The notes under the pieces are model-generated. The model had not been told where the DNA came from. It made no database searches and was given only the letters and a program-made list of their open reading frames with translations. DNA of 64,000 nt from Mycoplasmoides pirum ATCC 25960 (GTDB taxonomy: Bacteria > Bacillota_I > Bacilli_A > Mycoplasmatales > Mycoplasmoidaceae): positions 155,281 to 219,280 of the forward strand of contig NZ_JMKZ01000002.1 of NCBI RefSeq assembly GCF_000685905.1. Direction: 5' to 3'. Positions within the stretch are counted from its first letter, which is position 1. Each line of letters opens with the position of its first letter. Of this stretch, positions 11,584 to 21,908 are shown in pieces. Made by a program: the position numbers and the translations under genes.

Positions 11584-12981
11584 CTAAAAATCTAATTGAC
11601 CGTGAACACGTGGGAATGGAATTGCATCACGAATATTATCAATTCCAGTTAAATACATAACTAATCGATCAAAACCTAATCCAAAACCACTAGAAGCATA
11701 ATAACCATATTTTCTTAAATCTAAATATCATTGAATAGAAGAAATATCAATGTTTAACTCACGACAACGTTGCATTAACTTTTGGTAATTATCTTCACGT
11801 TGGCTACCGCCACATAATTCTCCAACACCCGGAACTAATAAATCAACTGCAGCAACAGTTATGCCATCATTATTTTGCTTCATGTAAAATGCTTTTGTTT
11901 CTTTTGGATAGTTAATTACAAAAACAGGACTATTAAAAACCTTTTCACAAATATATCTTTCATGTTCAGTTCCTAAATCCATTCCAAAATAAATGTTTTT
12001 ATTTTCAAAATTAACACCTTTTGAAACAGCAATTTTTAAATGCTCAATTACTTCTTTATATTCAATTTTTGCAAAATCATTTGAAACAATAGATTTTAAA
12101 TTAGAAATTAAATTTTTATTTATATTGTCATTACAATATTGCAATTCACTTTTAGCATAATTTGTTAAATAAAGAATTGAATGTTTAATCATTAATTCCA
12201 TTATCTTAATTAGTTGATCTAATGATGTGAAAGCCATTTCTGGTTCTAACATTCAAAATTCTGATAAATGTCTATTTGTGTGTGATTTTTCAGCTCGAAA
12301 CGTTGGACCAAAAGTAAATACTCTTTTATACACTTGAGCATATGCTTCAGCAGCCATTTGCCCTGTAACTGTTAGTAAAGCTTTTTTTCCAAAAAAATTA
12401 TGTTCAAATGGGCTATCAACTTGAAAAAATTCACCCGCTCCTTCACTATCGTTTGATGTAATTATTGGAGAATGAATATATGTAAAATCATTATTTTTGA
12501 AAAATTCAAATATTGAATTGCTTAATTCGCTACGAATCTTCATAATGCTATAGAATTTATTTGTTCGGCCTCTAAGGTGAGCTATGGAACGTAAAAACTC
12601 ATTACTATGATGCTTTTTTTGAATTGGATAATCTATATCTGATTTTTTTAATACTTGAATTTTTTCGGCACGAATTTCAAATGGTTGTTTAGCTTGAGGC
12701 GTTACAACAACAATCCCTTGTACTTTTATACTAGCACTCAAACTAAGATTTTTTAATTCGTCATAATTTTCAATATTTTCTTTTTTATAAACTATTTGAA
12801 CATGTTCTAAAGTCGAACCATCATTTAAAGAAATAAAACCAATAGATCCACTTTCGCGATTGGCTCTAACTCATCCAACTAAATTAACTTGAATATTATT
12901 TAAATTTTGATACTCATTTCACAATACTTTGTTTGTATCAATAGTAGTTTTTTTATCATGATTTATATAATTTTTTTCCAT
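11584..12981 (-). CDS. asnS: Asparaginyl-tRNA synthetase
   Basis: Class IIb synthetase that charges tRNA-Asn. The N-terminal OB-fold region ([24 protein letters not shown]) is followed by motif 2 ([22 protein letters not shown] near residue 225) and motif 3 (GLGFGLDR near 440). TGA codons are Trp throughout. 465 residues, start ATG 12981. Divergent from the metallo-hydrolase gene, with a TATAAT box between them. Confidence 0.96.
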
Positions 12982-13052
12982 AAAAAGATAATTTCCAACA
13001 ATCTATTTGAGTTTTAATAAATATTTACAAATTTGTTATATGTTTTGTATAA

Positions 13053-13058
13053 ATTATA
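13053..13058 (-). promoter_or_regulatory. Candidate -10 box of asnS
   Basis: TATAAT on the minus strand about 72 nt before the asnS start. No recognisable -35, which is common in mycoplasmas. Confidence 0.4.
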
Positions 13059-13122
13059 CTATATAAATTAACTTTGAAATATTTCTAATAATCATTAAAA
13101 ACATACTAATTAATTTAAAAAG

Positions 13123-13128
13123 TATAAT
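13123..13128 (+). promoter_or_regulatory. Candidate -10 box of the metallo-hydrolase gene
   Basis: TATAAT on the plus strand 34 nt upstream of ATG 13162 in the divergent asnS intergenic region. -35 not evident. Confidence 0.4.
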
Positions 13129-13161
13129 TAAATAAAAATTAAAAAATTAACTAAAATTACA

Positions 13162-13854
13162 ATGAAAATAAAAGATGAAAAAGAAATTTACAAATGTGAT
13201 TATAGAGAACAATGAATTTTTGATGATTTATATGTTCTAATTAATAATCAAATTAAAAATAATACATACATCATTAAAAATAAAAATGAAGCAATAATAA
13301 TTGATCCTAGTTTCAATGGTAAAAAAGTTATTAAGTTTTTAAAAGACAATAAAATTCAACATATAGTAATTTTAATTACTCATGGTCATTTCGACCATGT
13401 TGGTCAAAGTGTTGAAGTCGCAGAACATTTCAATTGCAAAATTTATATTCATGAAAAAGATTTAGAATTAAAAACAAAATATCAAACTAAATATTTTGAG
13501 TTTTTAGATGAAAAAGATAATCTTTTTAAAAAATTTGTTAGTTTTAAAGCAAAAATGCCGAAATTACCATTAAAAAATTTTAATGTAAAAATTTTAGAAA
13601 CACCTGGTCATACACCTGGAAGTGTGTGTTATTTAATAAATAACTATGTTTTTACAGGGGATTTTATATTTGATGTAGATATTGGAAGAACTGATTTTGA
13701 ATATTCAGATAAGAAATTAATGACTCAAAGTTTAAAAAAGTTTATAAATAATTTTAAAAATAAAAATTTTTATATGTTTCCGGGTCATGAAGAATGAACA
13801 AAAATTGACGATTTAAAAATAATTAATCCTTTTGTTAAAAATTTTTTTAAATAG
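13162..13854 (+). CDS. Metallo-beta-lactamase-fold hydrolase (glyoxalase II-like)
   Basis: Cytoplasmic binuclear-metal hydrolase. The metal-binding motif THGHFDH is near residue 75, a further metal ligand in ETPGHTPGS near 152, the Asp of FTGDFIFD near 170, and the last His in MFPGHEE near 210. These are intact, unlike the RNase J-like protein at 51352. 230 residues is the usual length of small glyoxalase II-like proteins. The substrate cannot be told from sequence. Its 3' end overlaps convergent coaD by 8 nt. Confidence 0.85.
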
Positions 13855-14302
13855 TTTTTTGTTTAAAAAAATTTTTGTGTTTTAAAATAGTCTTTTTTAT
13901 TTCTGAAGAAGAAATCGATTTATAAACATTATCACTAAATAGAACTATTGTTTCTAAATCTGGATTTAATTCTTTATTTACTGAAGCATTATATAATTGC
14001 TGTTTCATGTCTCTAATATTGCGAACACCTGAAATTAAATATTTAGCTTTATATTTTTTAGCAGCATCAACAATATATTTTGATCACAAAATAACTTTTA
14101 TATTTTTAAAATTTAAACTTTTAATAATTTTTTGTACTTCAATTTTTCGTTTGTGAAGTGATGTTTTTTGTTGTTTATCAATATTTATAGAAACACAAAC
14201 TATTACTTCATCAAATAATTTTGATGCTTTTTCAATAATATGAATGTGCCCAATATGTATAGGATCAAAACTTCCTGGAAATAATGCAATTTTTTTTGAC
14301 AT
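13847..14302 (-). CDS. coaD: Phosphopantetheine adenylyltransferase
   Basis: Penultimate step of coenzyme A synthesis. The nucleotidyltransferase motif [11 protein letters not shown] (HxGH) is at residues 9-19 and the C-terminal SSSEIKK matches the family's ISSTxxR-type motif. With TGA read as Trp the protein is 151 residues. Its ATG shares one base with the nusG stop (TAATG). Together with coaX at 17965 it covers part of the CoA pathway. Confidence 0.92.
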
Positions 14303-15213
14303 TATTCTTTTAATTTTATTTGATTATAGGGCAATAAAACTGTTGTTTCTTTTCCCATAAAATCTACTAAAATTTTTGCTTCTTTTTTATTGTTATCAAG
14401 TTCTATTATTTGACCATCAATATTTTCATAATCTCCAACTAATATAGTAACTGTGTGACCAATTTTAAATTCAAAATTTTCATTAAAATTAATGTTATCG
14501 TTATTACTTAAAACTTTTTGTTCTGGCATTAATTTAGATGTTTCATTTAAATCTAAATTTTTAGAAATGGAATTTATTTCAGTTGTAGGATCTTCTATGG
14601 GTTTAATAATGATATCGCTAACATCTGTTATAGTTTGAATTTTAGTTTTTGGTTTATTATTCTCATTATCAAAACCTATCAACTTACCGTTTTCATCAAA
14701 TTTATCAATAGGCACTTCAATAATAGCATTTGGTGTAACAATAGCTCTATATTCTGGGTCAGACGATTCACCAGATAATAACATTTCTTCATCAAAAGTA
14801 ATTGGTATAGGTTTTGCACCTTTTCCAGATGAACCCACTAAACCACTAATATTTTGAGCATTACGAACAGCAAACCATGTATCGTCATTCATAATCATTT
14901 TTACATAAATGTATCCAGGAAACTTGTTACGATCTATTATTTTAACTTTTAGATATTTACCATCTCCTAAAAATTTTCAATAAATGTTTGCAGAATTGCG
15001 CATATTTCTAGGCGGTAATTTTTGGGGATTATTATCATCAAAAATTTCTTCTATAACTTCACGTCTCTTGATAGTTTTAGCATCTACAATATATTCATCA
15101 AAATGCATTGCTTGTACTTTTGCTTTTAAATTTTTGATAACAGTATCTTCATTGCCATTTATGCAAGTAGTAATAAATCACTGTATTGGAATATTTTTAT
15201 TTTTTTTTGACAT
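14302..15213 (-). CDS. nusG: Transcription factor NusG with long inter-domain insert
   Basis: Elongation factor that binds RNA polymerase and couples transcription to translation. The NGN domain occupies about residues 10-150 (start [28 protein letters not shown]) and the KOW domain the last 60 ([18 protein letters not shown]). Between them lies an acidic, low-complexity stretch of about 90 residues not present in E. coli NusG, giving 303 rather than about 180 residues. ATG 15213; co-directional with secE and rpmG and coupled to coaD. Confidence 0.93.
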
Positions 15214-15232
15214 GTTTATAAATCTCTATTCT

Positions 15233-15634
15233 TTAACTATTTAAAATACCTAACGCAATAAAAATTTCTGTAACCCCAAAAAATAATGCTGTTAATATTA
15301 AAACTATCAATGCCACAATTAAAAAACTAGTTATTAAATATCTAGGTGATGGTCAAGAAATTCTTTTCGATTCTTTATTCATTCCATATCATCATTGTTT
15401 CATCACAAATTTAAATGAACGTCTTTCATGCTTGTGATATTGCAAATCATTTAATTTTGATTGTTCTTTATCTTTTTTTCTTTTTTCTTTGACACGTTCT
15501 TTTAACTCTTTATGAACTTTTATAACATCTGGATCTTCATATTCAGAAAGAGCAGTGTGTTTTAAACGAGAACGTTCATGAACACCAGAATTATCAATTT
15601 GTTCATCTTTGATATTATCATTTTTATTTGACAT
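15233..15634 (-). CDS. secE: Preprotein translocase subunit SecE
   Basis: Essential clamp subunit of SecYEG. The diagnostic region is MNKESKRISWPSPRYLITSF, followed by a single TM helix of about 20 residues at the C-terminus. Ahead of it is a charged, Lys/Glu-rich N-terminal extension of about 80 residues. TGA codons at 15394 and the next codon give WW. AAGGAG precedes ATG 15634, and the ATG overlaps the rpmG stop by one base. Confidence 0.92.
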
Positions 15635-15780
15635 TAGCGAGACTCCTTGTGTAAGGTTTTTAAATTACACTTTGAACAATATTTTTTTAATTCAAGTCTT
15701 TGTGTTTTTAATTTTGATTTGGTTGTTGAATAGTTTCGTGAGTTACATTCTTCACAAATTAAAATTGATTTAGAACGCAT
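15634..15780 (-). CDS. rpmG: 50S ribosomal protein L33
   Basis: Short zinc-ribbon L33 of 48 residues: [17 protein letters not shown], with a second CSKC pair near residue 36, then a basic tail. The gene starts the rpmG-secE-nusG-coaD group, the same rpmG-secE-nusG order found in many Firmicutes and mollicutes. Its TAA overlaps the secE ATG. Confidence 0.93.
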   Translation of the reverse strand: MRSKSILICEECNSRNYSTTKSKLKTQRLELKKYCSKCNLKTLHKESR

Positions 15781-15844
15781 ATTGTTTTGTTAAATTTTGG
15801 TTTTAAAATAAAAAAACCCAATGCCAAGCAATGAGTTTGTAATT

Positions 15845-15850
15845 ATTATA
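15845..15850 (-). promoter_or_regulatory. Extended -10 promoter of rpmG-secE-nusG
   Basis: TATAAT on the minus strand preceded by TGTGC, giving the extended -10 TGnTATAAT form. It lies about 65 nt upstream of the rpmG start. No good -35 at 17 nt. Confidence 0.6.
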
Positions 15851-15915
15851 GCACATTTAAAACTTTTAAATAATGAAAATTACTTATCGTTAAAATGTTT
15901 ATATATTGTCATCAA

Positions 15916-15954
15916 AAATCAAAAAAACCATTTTTGCTAAATGGTTTTTTGATT
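15916..15954. terminator. Bidirectional intrinsic terminator
   Basis: Perfect 17-bp inverted repeat (15916-15932 and 15938-15954) with a 5-nt loop. The arms contain AAAAAACCATTT and its complement, so a T-run follows the stem core on the minus strand. It sits just after the stop of the LRR surface protein (15963). Confidence 0.8.
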
Positions 15955-15962
15955 TCATTAAA

Positions 15963-17576
15963 TTATTTGTTTACATTAATTGGTTTTTGTGTATTTTTAA
16001 AACTAGAAGGTTGTTTAGGTTCATTATTTATTGGAGCTTGTACTTGTGTGTTGTGTTTTAAGTTAGTTGGGGGTGCAACTTTTTTAACATTAGGATTTGT
16101 AGGTTTAGAAGCTTTTAACATTGTTGGACGTTTTTTAATGGAGTTATTTGATAATTTTTTAAACACCGCTCCAATGCTAACAGTTAAATTATCTATTTTT
16201 TTATTTGTATGAATAAACATTTCGCGAGTATTTTTATGTAACAAATTAGTTTTTCTATGCATTTTTTTCAAAGGCAATCCAATAGCTAAACCTAGCAATA
16301 TGATTGAAGCAATAATTGAACCCAAAACAATTCCTAATAAACTATAATTAAATGATTGTTTTGCCAATTCTTCTTTTGAAACTAAAAGATTTATTTTGTC
16401 ATGTTTAACATTATGTTGTATTAAAACATCTTTAACATCTTGATTATATACATCATATTGAACATTATCTGAAAGAGATTTTAAGGCATTGTTTTGAAGT
16501 ATTAATTTTTCAGAGTAAATTATTACTTTAGATAAGTTGGGAGAATGATCTAGAAATGCATCATCTTCTATTGAATTAATATTATTAGGTATTGTAATAG
16601 TATCTTTTGTTTTACCTAAATCTGTTAACGCAACCATTTTCTCATTGACTATTACATACAAATCATTATTAGAAATAGCAATAGAATTTCTTTCAGCTCC
16701 TGAAACAATCAATTTGTCAACAAGTTCTTGTGAATCAACTAAAATTCTTTTTACTCCTTTGTATGTTTTTGAGTCACCACCAAATGATTCTATCTTCATA
16801 TCTTTTGTAAATTTAAGAATTAGAGAATTACAATTAAGAAAAGCACTTGGGCCTATTTTTTTAAGATTTTTCGGAAAAGTAACGGTTTTCAAAATTTTAC
16901 AATCTTCTAAAAATGATTCTGGTATTGTTGTCATACTATCTGGTAAAACAATTGATTCCAAACCCGAATTGTCAAAAACATTATTTGAATACTGAATATT
17001 AGAATTTGCTTGTAAGTATACATTTCGCAAATTTGTAGTATTGGAAAAAGCATATGATCCAATTTTTTCAATTGAACTAGGAAAGTTAACAAATGTTAAA
17101 GAACTGCAACCTTGAAAAGCATAGTCACCAATTTCTTTTAAATGAGTTACAAATAAATTTATACGTTTTAAATTAATACAACCTCTAAAAGCAAGTTTAT
17201 CAATTTTTTCTATGTTCGGCGCTAAAATTACATTTTTTATAACTTTATTTCAATCAAAAACACTTTCGCCAATAATTTTAACATTTTCAGGAATACTTAA
17301 TGTTTTTTGTTTTTTGCCTAAATCAGTTAAACCAGTAATTGTGTCTTTGCTATCATTAAATGTAAAAAATGAAGAATTATTTAATTGTGTTTTACTATAA
17401 TCACTTTCTATTTTTAAAGGGTCAGAATTAATTTTATTTGAATCGTTTTTGTTAATTAAAGAATATTTAGTTGAATTATTTGATTGTTTAACTAAAACAT
17501 TTGTTCCTATTGAAAAAACTGAAACAAATGATGCAATAAATAAAACAGGCAATAATTTTTTTAAAAATTTTGGCAT
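15963..17576 (-). CDS. BspA-type leucine-rich-repeat surface protein
   Basis: A 537-residue anchored surface protein. The N-terminal hydrophobic segment (KKLLPVLFIASFVSVFSIG) is a signal/anchor without a clear lipobox Cys. Residues about 90-270 carry LRR_5/TpLRR repeats (IPENVKIIGESVFD; LKEIGDYAFQGCSSLTFVNF; IEKIGSYAF), of the kind found in BspA-like adhesins. A unit LTDLGK..TxxIPxN occurs twice (near residues 83 and 320). Near residue 415 is a TM helix (GIVLGSIIASIILLGLAIGLP), then a basic tail with KKIDNLTVSIGAVFKKLS and a Pro/Lys/Asn-rich end. TM plus tail match the 1037-residue protein at 25187-28300. Start ATG 17576 has AAGGA upstream. Confidence 0.8.
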
Positions 17577-17964
17577 TATTTTTCCTTTTTTAAATAAATT
17601 TAAAAAAACAAAAAACTTTTAAAAATAAAAAAGCAAACATACTTAATAATGAACTTATTACTTTTTTATTAAAAAACCAAATTTATAAACAAAATTTTAT
17701 TTGTTTTTACTTATAAAACTCAATAAAAATGTATTTAAATTTACTTATATAAAATGATTATCAAATTTATTGAAAAAACAAATCTTTTAATTGTTTGCTT
17801 TTTTAGAATTTAAAGTTTTTTATTTAATTTATTTTTAATTCAAGTAATTTAATTAATTTAATACAAAGCATTTTTTCAACAAAACAATTTAAACTTTATG
17901 AATATATTTTAATTAACTTCATAAATTGGAATAATTATATCAATTAATACAAATTAAGCAAATT
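17577..17964. other. AT-rich intergenic region with long imperfect inverted repeat
   Basis: 388 bp without a gene, the longest gap in the window. A perfect 13-bp inverted repeat (17627-17639 and 17792-17804, core AAAGCAAACA) extends imperfectly outward to about 45 nt per arm, around a 152-bp spacer. Otherwise I see only A/T tracts and presumably the promoter of the LRR gene. Confidence 0.5.
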
Positions 17965-18735
17965 TTATAAGTTTATTTTTAAAATTAAAAAATATCCAAT
18001 CAAAATAGCATCATTATTTTTTATATATTTAAAATTAACATTTAACTTGTTTATGTCGTGCCCACACACAATACACATTAAATTTTTACATTTAAACTTA
18101 TATAAAGATTTGACTGAATCATATAAATAAGATACAAAACCATTTTTTAAATTGGATAATCCAGATTCAATAGCTGTTCTTGTATCATTACCTAGTAAAT
18201 TTTTTTTTCTAAAATCAAATTGTATTTTATTAATTAAATATGTTCTAGAAAATAAACTTTCAACATTTATTTTTAATCCAGAAATAATACTCGCACCTTT
18301 AAAAACATTATTTATTAATAAAATTGCAACTGTTGCAGTTCCAAAAGAAAAACCTAAAACATTTTTTGCTTTATATGAACAATATGTTGCTAAAGCTAAA
18401 ATATCATTGCCTACTTCTTTTTCTTTAATTTTTTTATCAAATTCAAAATTAAATTTTGTTTTTTTGTTTATTAAATACAATTTCAATTCATTTTTTTCAA
18501 AAGCATTAATAAAAAATAAATTTTTATCTAAAACAACACTACCTAAAATTCCATATCTTAAATGTTTATTATTAAAATAAGTTTTGATAATTTTTTTAAC
18601 ATAATTAGTAGATTTAATATTTTTTGTAAGTAAAGTTATTTTTTTTAAAATTTTTTTCTTATCATTTAAAATTGCTATTTTTGTATATGAATTGCCAACA
18701 TCAATAACTAAAACATTTGATAATAAAGAATTCAT
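17965..18735 (-). CDS. coaX: Type III pantothenate kinase
   Basis: First step of CoA synthesis. The ASKHA-fold phosphate-1 motif is VLVIDVGNSYTKIAIL at residues 8-23; the second is FSFGTATVAILL near residue 130, with GLKINVESLF after it. The usual GADR motif appears as EVGNDILA near 110, a family variation. 256 residues is typical. It lies 3 nt after the membrane-protein gene at 18739. Confidence 0.85.
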   Translation of the reverse strand: MNSLLSNVLVIDVGNSYTKIAILNDKKKILKKITLLTKNIKSTNYVKKIIKTYFNNKHLRYGILGSVVLDKNLFFINAFEKNELKLYLINKKTKFNFEFDKKIKEKEVGNDILALATYCSYKAKNVLGFSFGTATVAILLINNVFKGASIISGLKINVESLFSRTYLINKIQFDFRKKNLLGNDTRTAIESGLSNLKNGFVSYLYDSVKSLYKFKCKNLMCIVCGHDINKLNVNFKYIKNNDAILIGYFLILKINL

Positions 18736-18738
18736 AAA

Positions 18739-19434
18739 TTAAATTTCAGTTAGTCCCGCACTAGGTTTATCTTTCTCTTTTACGGGTTTATCATCATTTG
18801 TTGTAAAATTAGATTTATTGTCATCCAAATTAATAATAACACTTTTATTATCTATTTTATCTTTATCTACAATTGTTCCTTTTTCACGTTGTAATAATTC
18901 AACATCTATTTTAAATCTAGCATATTTTATAAATGATAAGCTAATTAAGCTAAATAAAATAGTTATAGAAAAAATTATTCATAAGAAAATCATGACAATA
19001 TTAGAAATCTCATTTTTTGCATCATCAAAATTAGTTGGTTTACCTATAAAATCCATTTTAATATTGTTTCCTAAATAAATAGCTATTGACACTAAAACAA
19101 ATATTAGAATTAAATTAAAACAAAAAATTGAAATTCCAGATAAATAAAATTTTGTTCATTTTTTATTAAAATGAAATTTTTTATATGAATAATCTTTAAA
19201 AAAATATTTGATATCTAAATAATACAAAAAACCACTAATTAAAATGGAAATAAAAGGTGCTATTAATAAAAAATATAAATTAATTGAGTCCATAGCAATA
19301 GTGCCATCGTCTATGCTTGGGGGCATAACACGATCTATTATCAAATTTTTAACAGCAAAATTAATTCCTGTAAGTAAAACTAAAATAAAATTTGCTAAAA
19401 CTATAGCATAATGAGTTCTTCAATCACGTTTCAT
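18739..19434 (-). CDS. Four-TM membrane protein, unknown function
   Basis: 231 residues; not recognised. Four TM helices (residues about 10-28, 50-75, 90-115 and 140-165) and a charged cytoplasmic C-terminus of about 60 residues rich in Asp and Lys (DKDKIDNKS, KPVKEKDKP). TGA codons are Trp. The stop TAA is 3 nt before coaX, and the gene begins 41 nt after nusB, all in one direction. Confidence 0.55.
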
Positions 19435-19474
19435 AATTAAAATATTAAATTAAATAAATAAATTTTTGTATTTT

Positions 19475-19870
19475 TTAAACAAGAATTTTATCTAAAATAG
19501 CATTTACAATTTTTTTTAAATGTTTATCTGCATATTTATTAATTGTAATTAATGATTGATCAATCAATATTGCTTTATCTGTTTTATACGTATTTCATTC
19601 TGAAATAGCTTCCATAATAATTGCTTTAGAAACATTATCAAATTCTTCATAAGATCATTTAGATTTTAAATTGTCTTTAATTAAATTGTGATAATCATTT
19701 AAAGAATAAGCAAAATTTTCAATTATTTTTAATTGTCAATCGTTTAATCTATTGTATTTATCATATGTTTTAAAATTATTAATAATTACGTTAGGATCAG
19801 ATTCTTCACTAATTAAGCAAGAAAAAATATATTCAAATACTGCAACTCTTTGTGCTCATATTTGTTTCAT
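19475..19870 (-). CDS. nusB: NusB-like transcription antitermination factor
   Basis: 131-residue all-helical protein. The C-terminal half matches the NusB pattern: SKAIIMEAISEWNTYKTDKAILIDQSLITINKYADK followed by KKIVNAILDKIL, equivalent to the family's INEAVELAKKYG...FVNGVLDKI. NusB pairs with S10 in antitermination of rRNA transcription. The context efp-asp23-nusB is the common Firmicute one. Three TGA codons as Trp explain why the frame looks broken under the standard code. Confidence 0.85.
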
Positions 19871-19873
19871 AAA

Positions 19874-20215
19874 TTAATTATTCATATTGCAAATAACATT
19901 AATAGTTAATGCTTCAATTTTAAATTCATTATTCAAATAAGAAATTACACCTTTTTGAATTTGTTTATGAATTTCAAAATTTAACTTAACTTTAGATTTT
20001 AAATCTAAAAAAACATTAACTTGAAAATTTGTATTGTGTTGAAATTCTATAAATTCAACTGATGTCAACGTATAAGAATTATTTTTTTTTGAATTTAATA
20101 TGAAATTAACAAAATTAAAAATTGCATTTTGTAAAGCAGAGTAAGTAATTTGAATTGAACCTTGGGGAGTTTTGGATATTTCTTTTATCAATTCGTTTTG
20201 TGAATTTGTTAACAT
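19874..20215 (-). CDS. Asp23/Gls24 family protein
   Basis: Small cytoplasmic protein of the Asp23/Gls24 family, known in Firmicutes to sit beside efp and nusB; role unclear. The 113-residue product starts MLTNSQNELIKEIS and continues with alternating hydrophobic strands (VNVFLDLKSKVKLNFEIHKQIQKGV). ATG 20215 is preferred over an upstream in-frame codon because it follows the efp stop by one base and AGAGG lies about 12 nt upstream inside efp. Confidence 0.65.
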   Translation of the reverse strand: MLTNSQNELIKEISKTPQGSIQITYSALQNAIFNFVNFILNSKKNNSYTLTSVEFIEFQHNTNFQVNVFLDLKSKVKLNFEIHKQIQKGVISYLNNEFKIEALTINVICNMNN

Positions 20216-20216
20216 A

Positions 20217-20786
20217 TTACTTTTGACCTCTGCTAACATATATTCCTTCTTCAACATTGACCACAATTTTTTCGCCTGTAGTAATAAATTGCGGAACATC
20301 TAATTCATATCCAGTAACTAATTTAGCTTTTTTCATTGCATTTGTAACACTATTTCCTTGAACAGCATCTTCAGCATATTCTACTTCAATAGTAACTTGG
20401 TCAGGTAAAGTTAAACCAAGAATTTCTCCTTCATACGCAATCACGTTAACTTCAATACCTTCTGTAATAAAATTTTTTTCTCATTCTAATTTTTTAACAG
20501 GTATTGAAATTTGTTCATACGTATCATTATCCATAAAATTTAAATTGTCATTATCTCCATAGACAAAAGACATTTTCTTTTTATCGACTTGTGCCTGTTC
20601 AAGTTTCATACCTGTAAAAACTTCTATAGTGATAGCACCTGTCCGTAAATTTTTTACTTTGCATTTAACAATGCCCTCGCGCATTGCTGTTTTATTAAAA
20701 GAATTGCTAAGAACAAGATAAATTCCATTATTAAAAAAAATTGTATGACCTGAGCGCAAATCTTTTGCTGCAATAATATTAGCCAT
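20217..20786 (-). CDS. efp: Elongation factor P
   Basis: Relieves ribosome stalling at polyproline. Domain I begins [21 protein letters not shown]; the modified-residue loop is [12 protein letters not shown]. Domain III ends with [19 protein letters not shown]. 189 residues with one TGA-Trp. GAGGAG is at good distance. Its start overlaps the glycosyltransferase stop by 8 nt. Confidence 0.95.
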
Positions 20787-21753
20787 TAATTAATAACTCC
20801 TCTACGGTTTTATTTATAGTTTTATGCTTTTTATTAAATCAAACAAAATTATATTTTTTAGGATATTTAATTCACTTATGAATTTTTAAATACAAAATTC
20901 AGTTAAAAAATCAAGAAAAAACTGGTGGCAATCATGTATGTGATGGTCTTGTAGGCAAATGAATACGATGATTTTTTTCTTTTAAACGATCAATAAACCC
21001 AGGCAACAAACTATATATATAAACTACAATTCCAGCGTCATTCAAACACATATTTTTTAAAGTTTCACATCAAGCTTCAAATTTTGCATCATTTGTTCAT
21101 GATGTTGTAGTAGAATTACCAGGTCTTGTTGAGAATCAAGTACCTAAAGATTCCCTAACATAGTATACACTTTTAGATTTTGAAACAGCTTGATGATAAA
21201 GTATACAATCTTGATATCACATATTTTCAAGTAAGTTATCTAAACTATAGAATAATTCATTTGAATAAAATTTACATAATGGTTGACTATGTGGGGTTCG
21301 CAATCTTTTTTTATTTAATATATTTCTTGATTTTCCAAAAAAAGGATTTAAAGTATAAGTTTTATCATTTTCTAAACAATCAAATGATGAAACAATCATG
21401 TCATTATTAATATGTGGTAATATTTTACTAAAAGCATCTTTGTGTAAATAGTCATCTGCATCTAAAATGGTAATTAATCTACCATGCACCAAATTATTAT
21501 TTTTTACATAATTGATAACTGAACCTCAATTACCATTTGTTTTTTTATAAAAGAAAATATTAGAAGGAAAATGTTGTAAAAAACTTTGCATTACAATTTC
21601 AGTTCCATCTGTAGAACCATCATCAACAACAACAATTTCAATATTTTTAATATCTACATTTTGATTAATAATTGAGTTTAATGAAATAGGTAAATAATCT
21701 CGACAATTATATGTCGGAATTATTACAGAAATGTCATATTGTTTATTTTTCAT
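20779..21753 (-). CDS. Family 2 glycosyltransferase
   Basis: Cytoplasmic GT-A transferase that moves a sugar from a nucleotide donor. Signature N-terminus [32 protein letters not shown] near residue 45, and the metal-binding DxD region [14 protein letters not shown] near residue 95. 324 residues with TGA as Trp; no TM at the C-terminus, which is rich in aromatic and basic residues ([14 protein letters not shown]) that may touch the membrane. It is less similar to the GT2 genes at 58-64 kb than those are to each other. Acceptor unknown. Confidence 0.88.
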
Positions 21754-21908
21754 TTCTTTAAACTTAACCTACTTTTTTCTACTTGTTAAACAAAAACAAG
21801 TGAATACTATTATATTACAAAATATTTTCTGAAAGTAATCCAAATTTTCTATTACTTATAGTAATAAATTTTTTAGTATTCCAATAAAAATAGAATTTTT
21901 TTAATAAT

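Noticed and set aside
17577..17964. RNase P RNA or tmRNA
   Set aside because: Too AT-rich and without the conserved GC-containing cores; only A/T inverted repeats are visible.
18152..18580. Plus-strand open frame of 142 codons
   Set aside because: It lies entirely over coaX on the other strand, which has clear family motifs.
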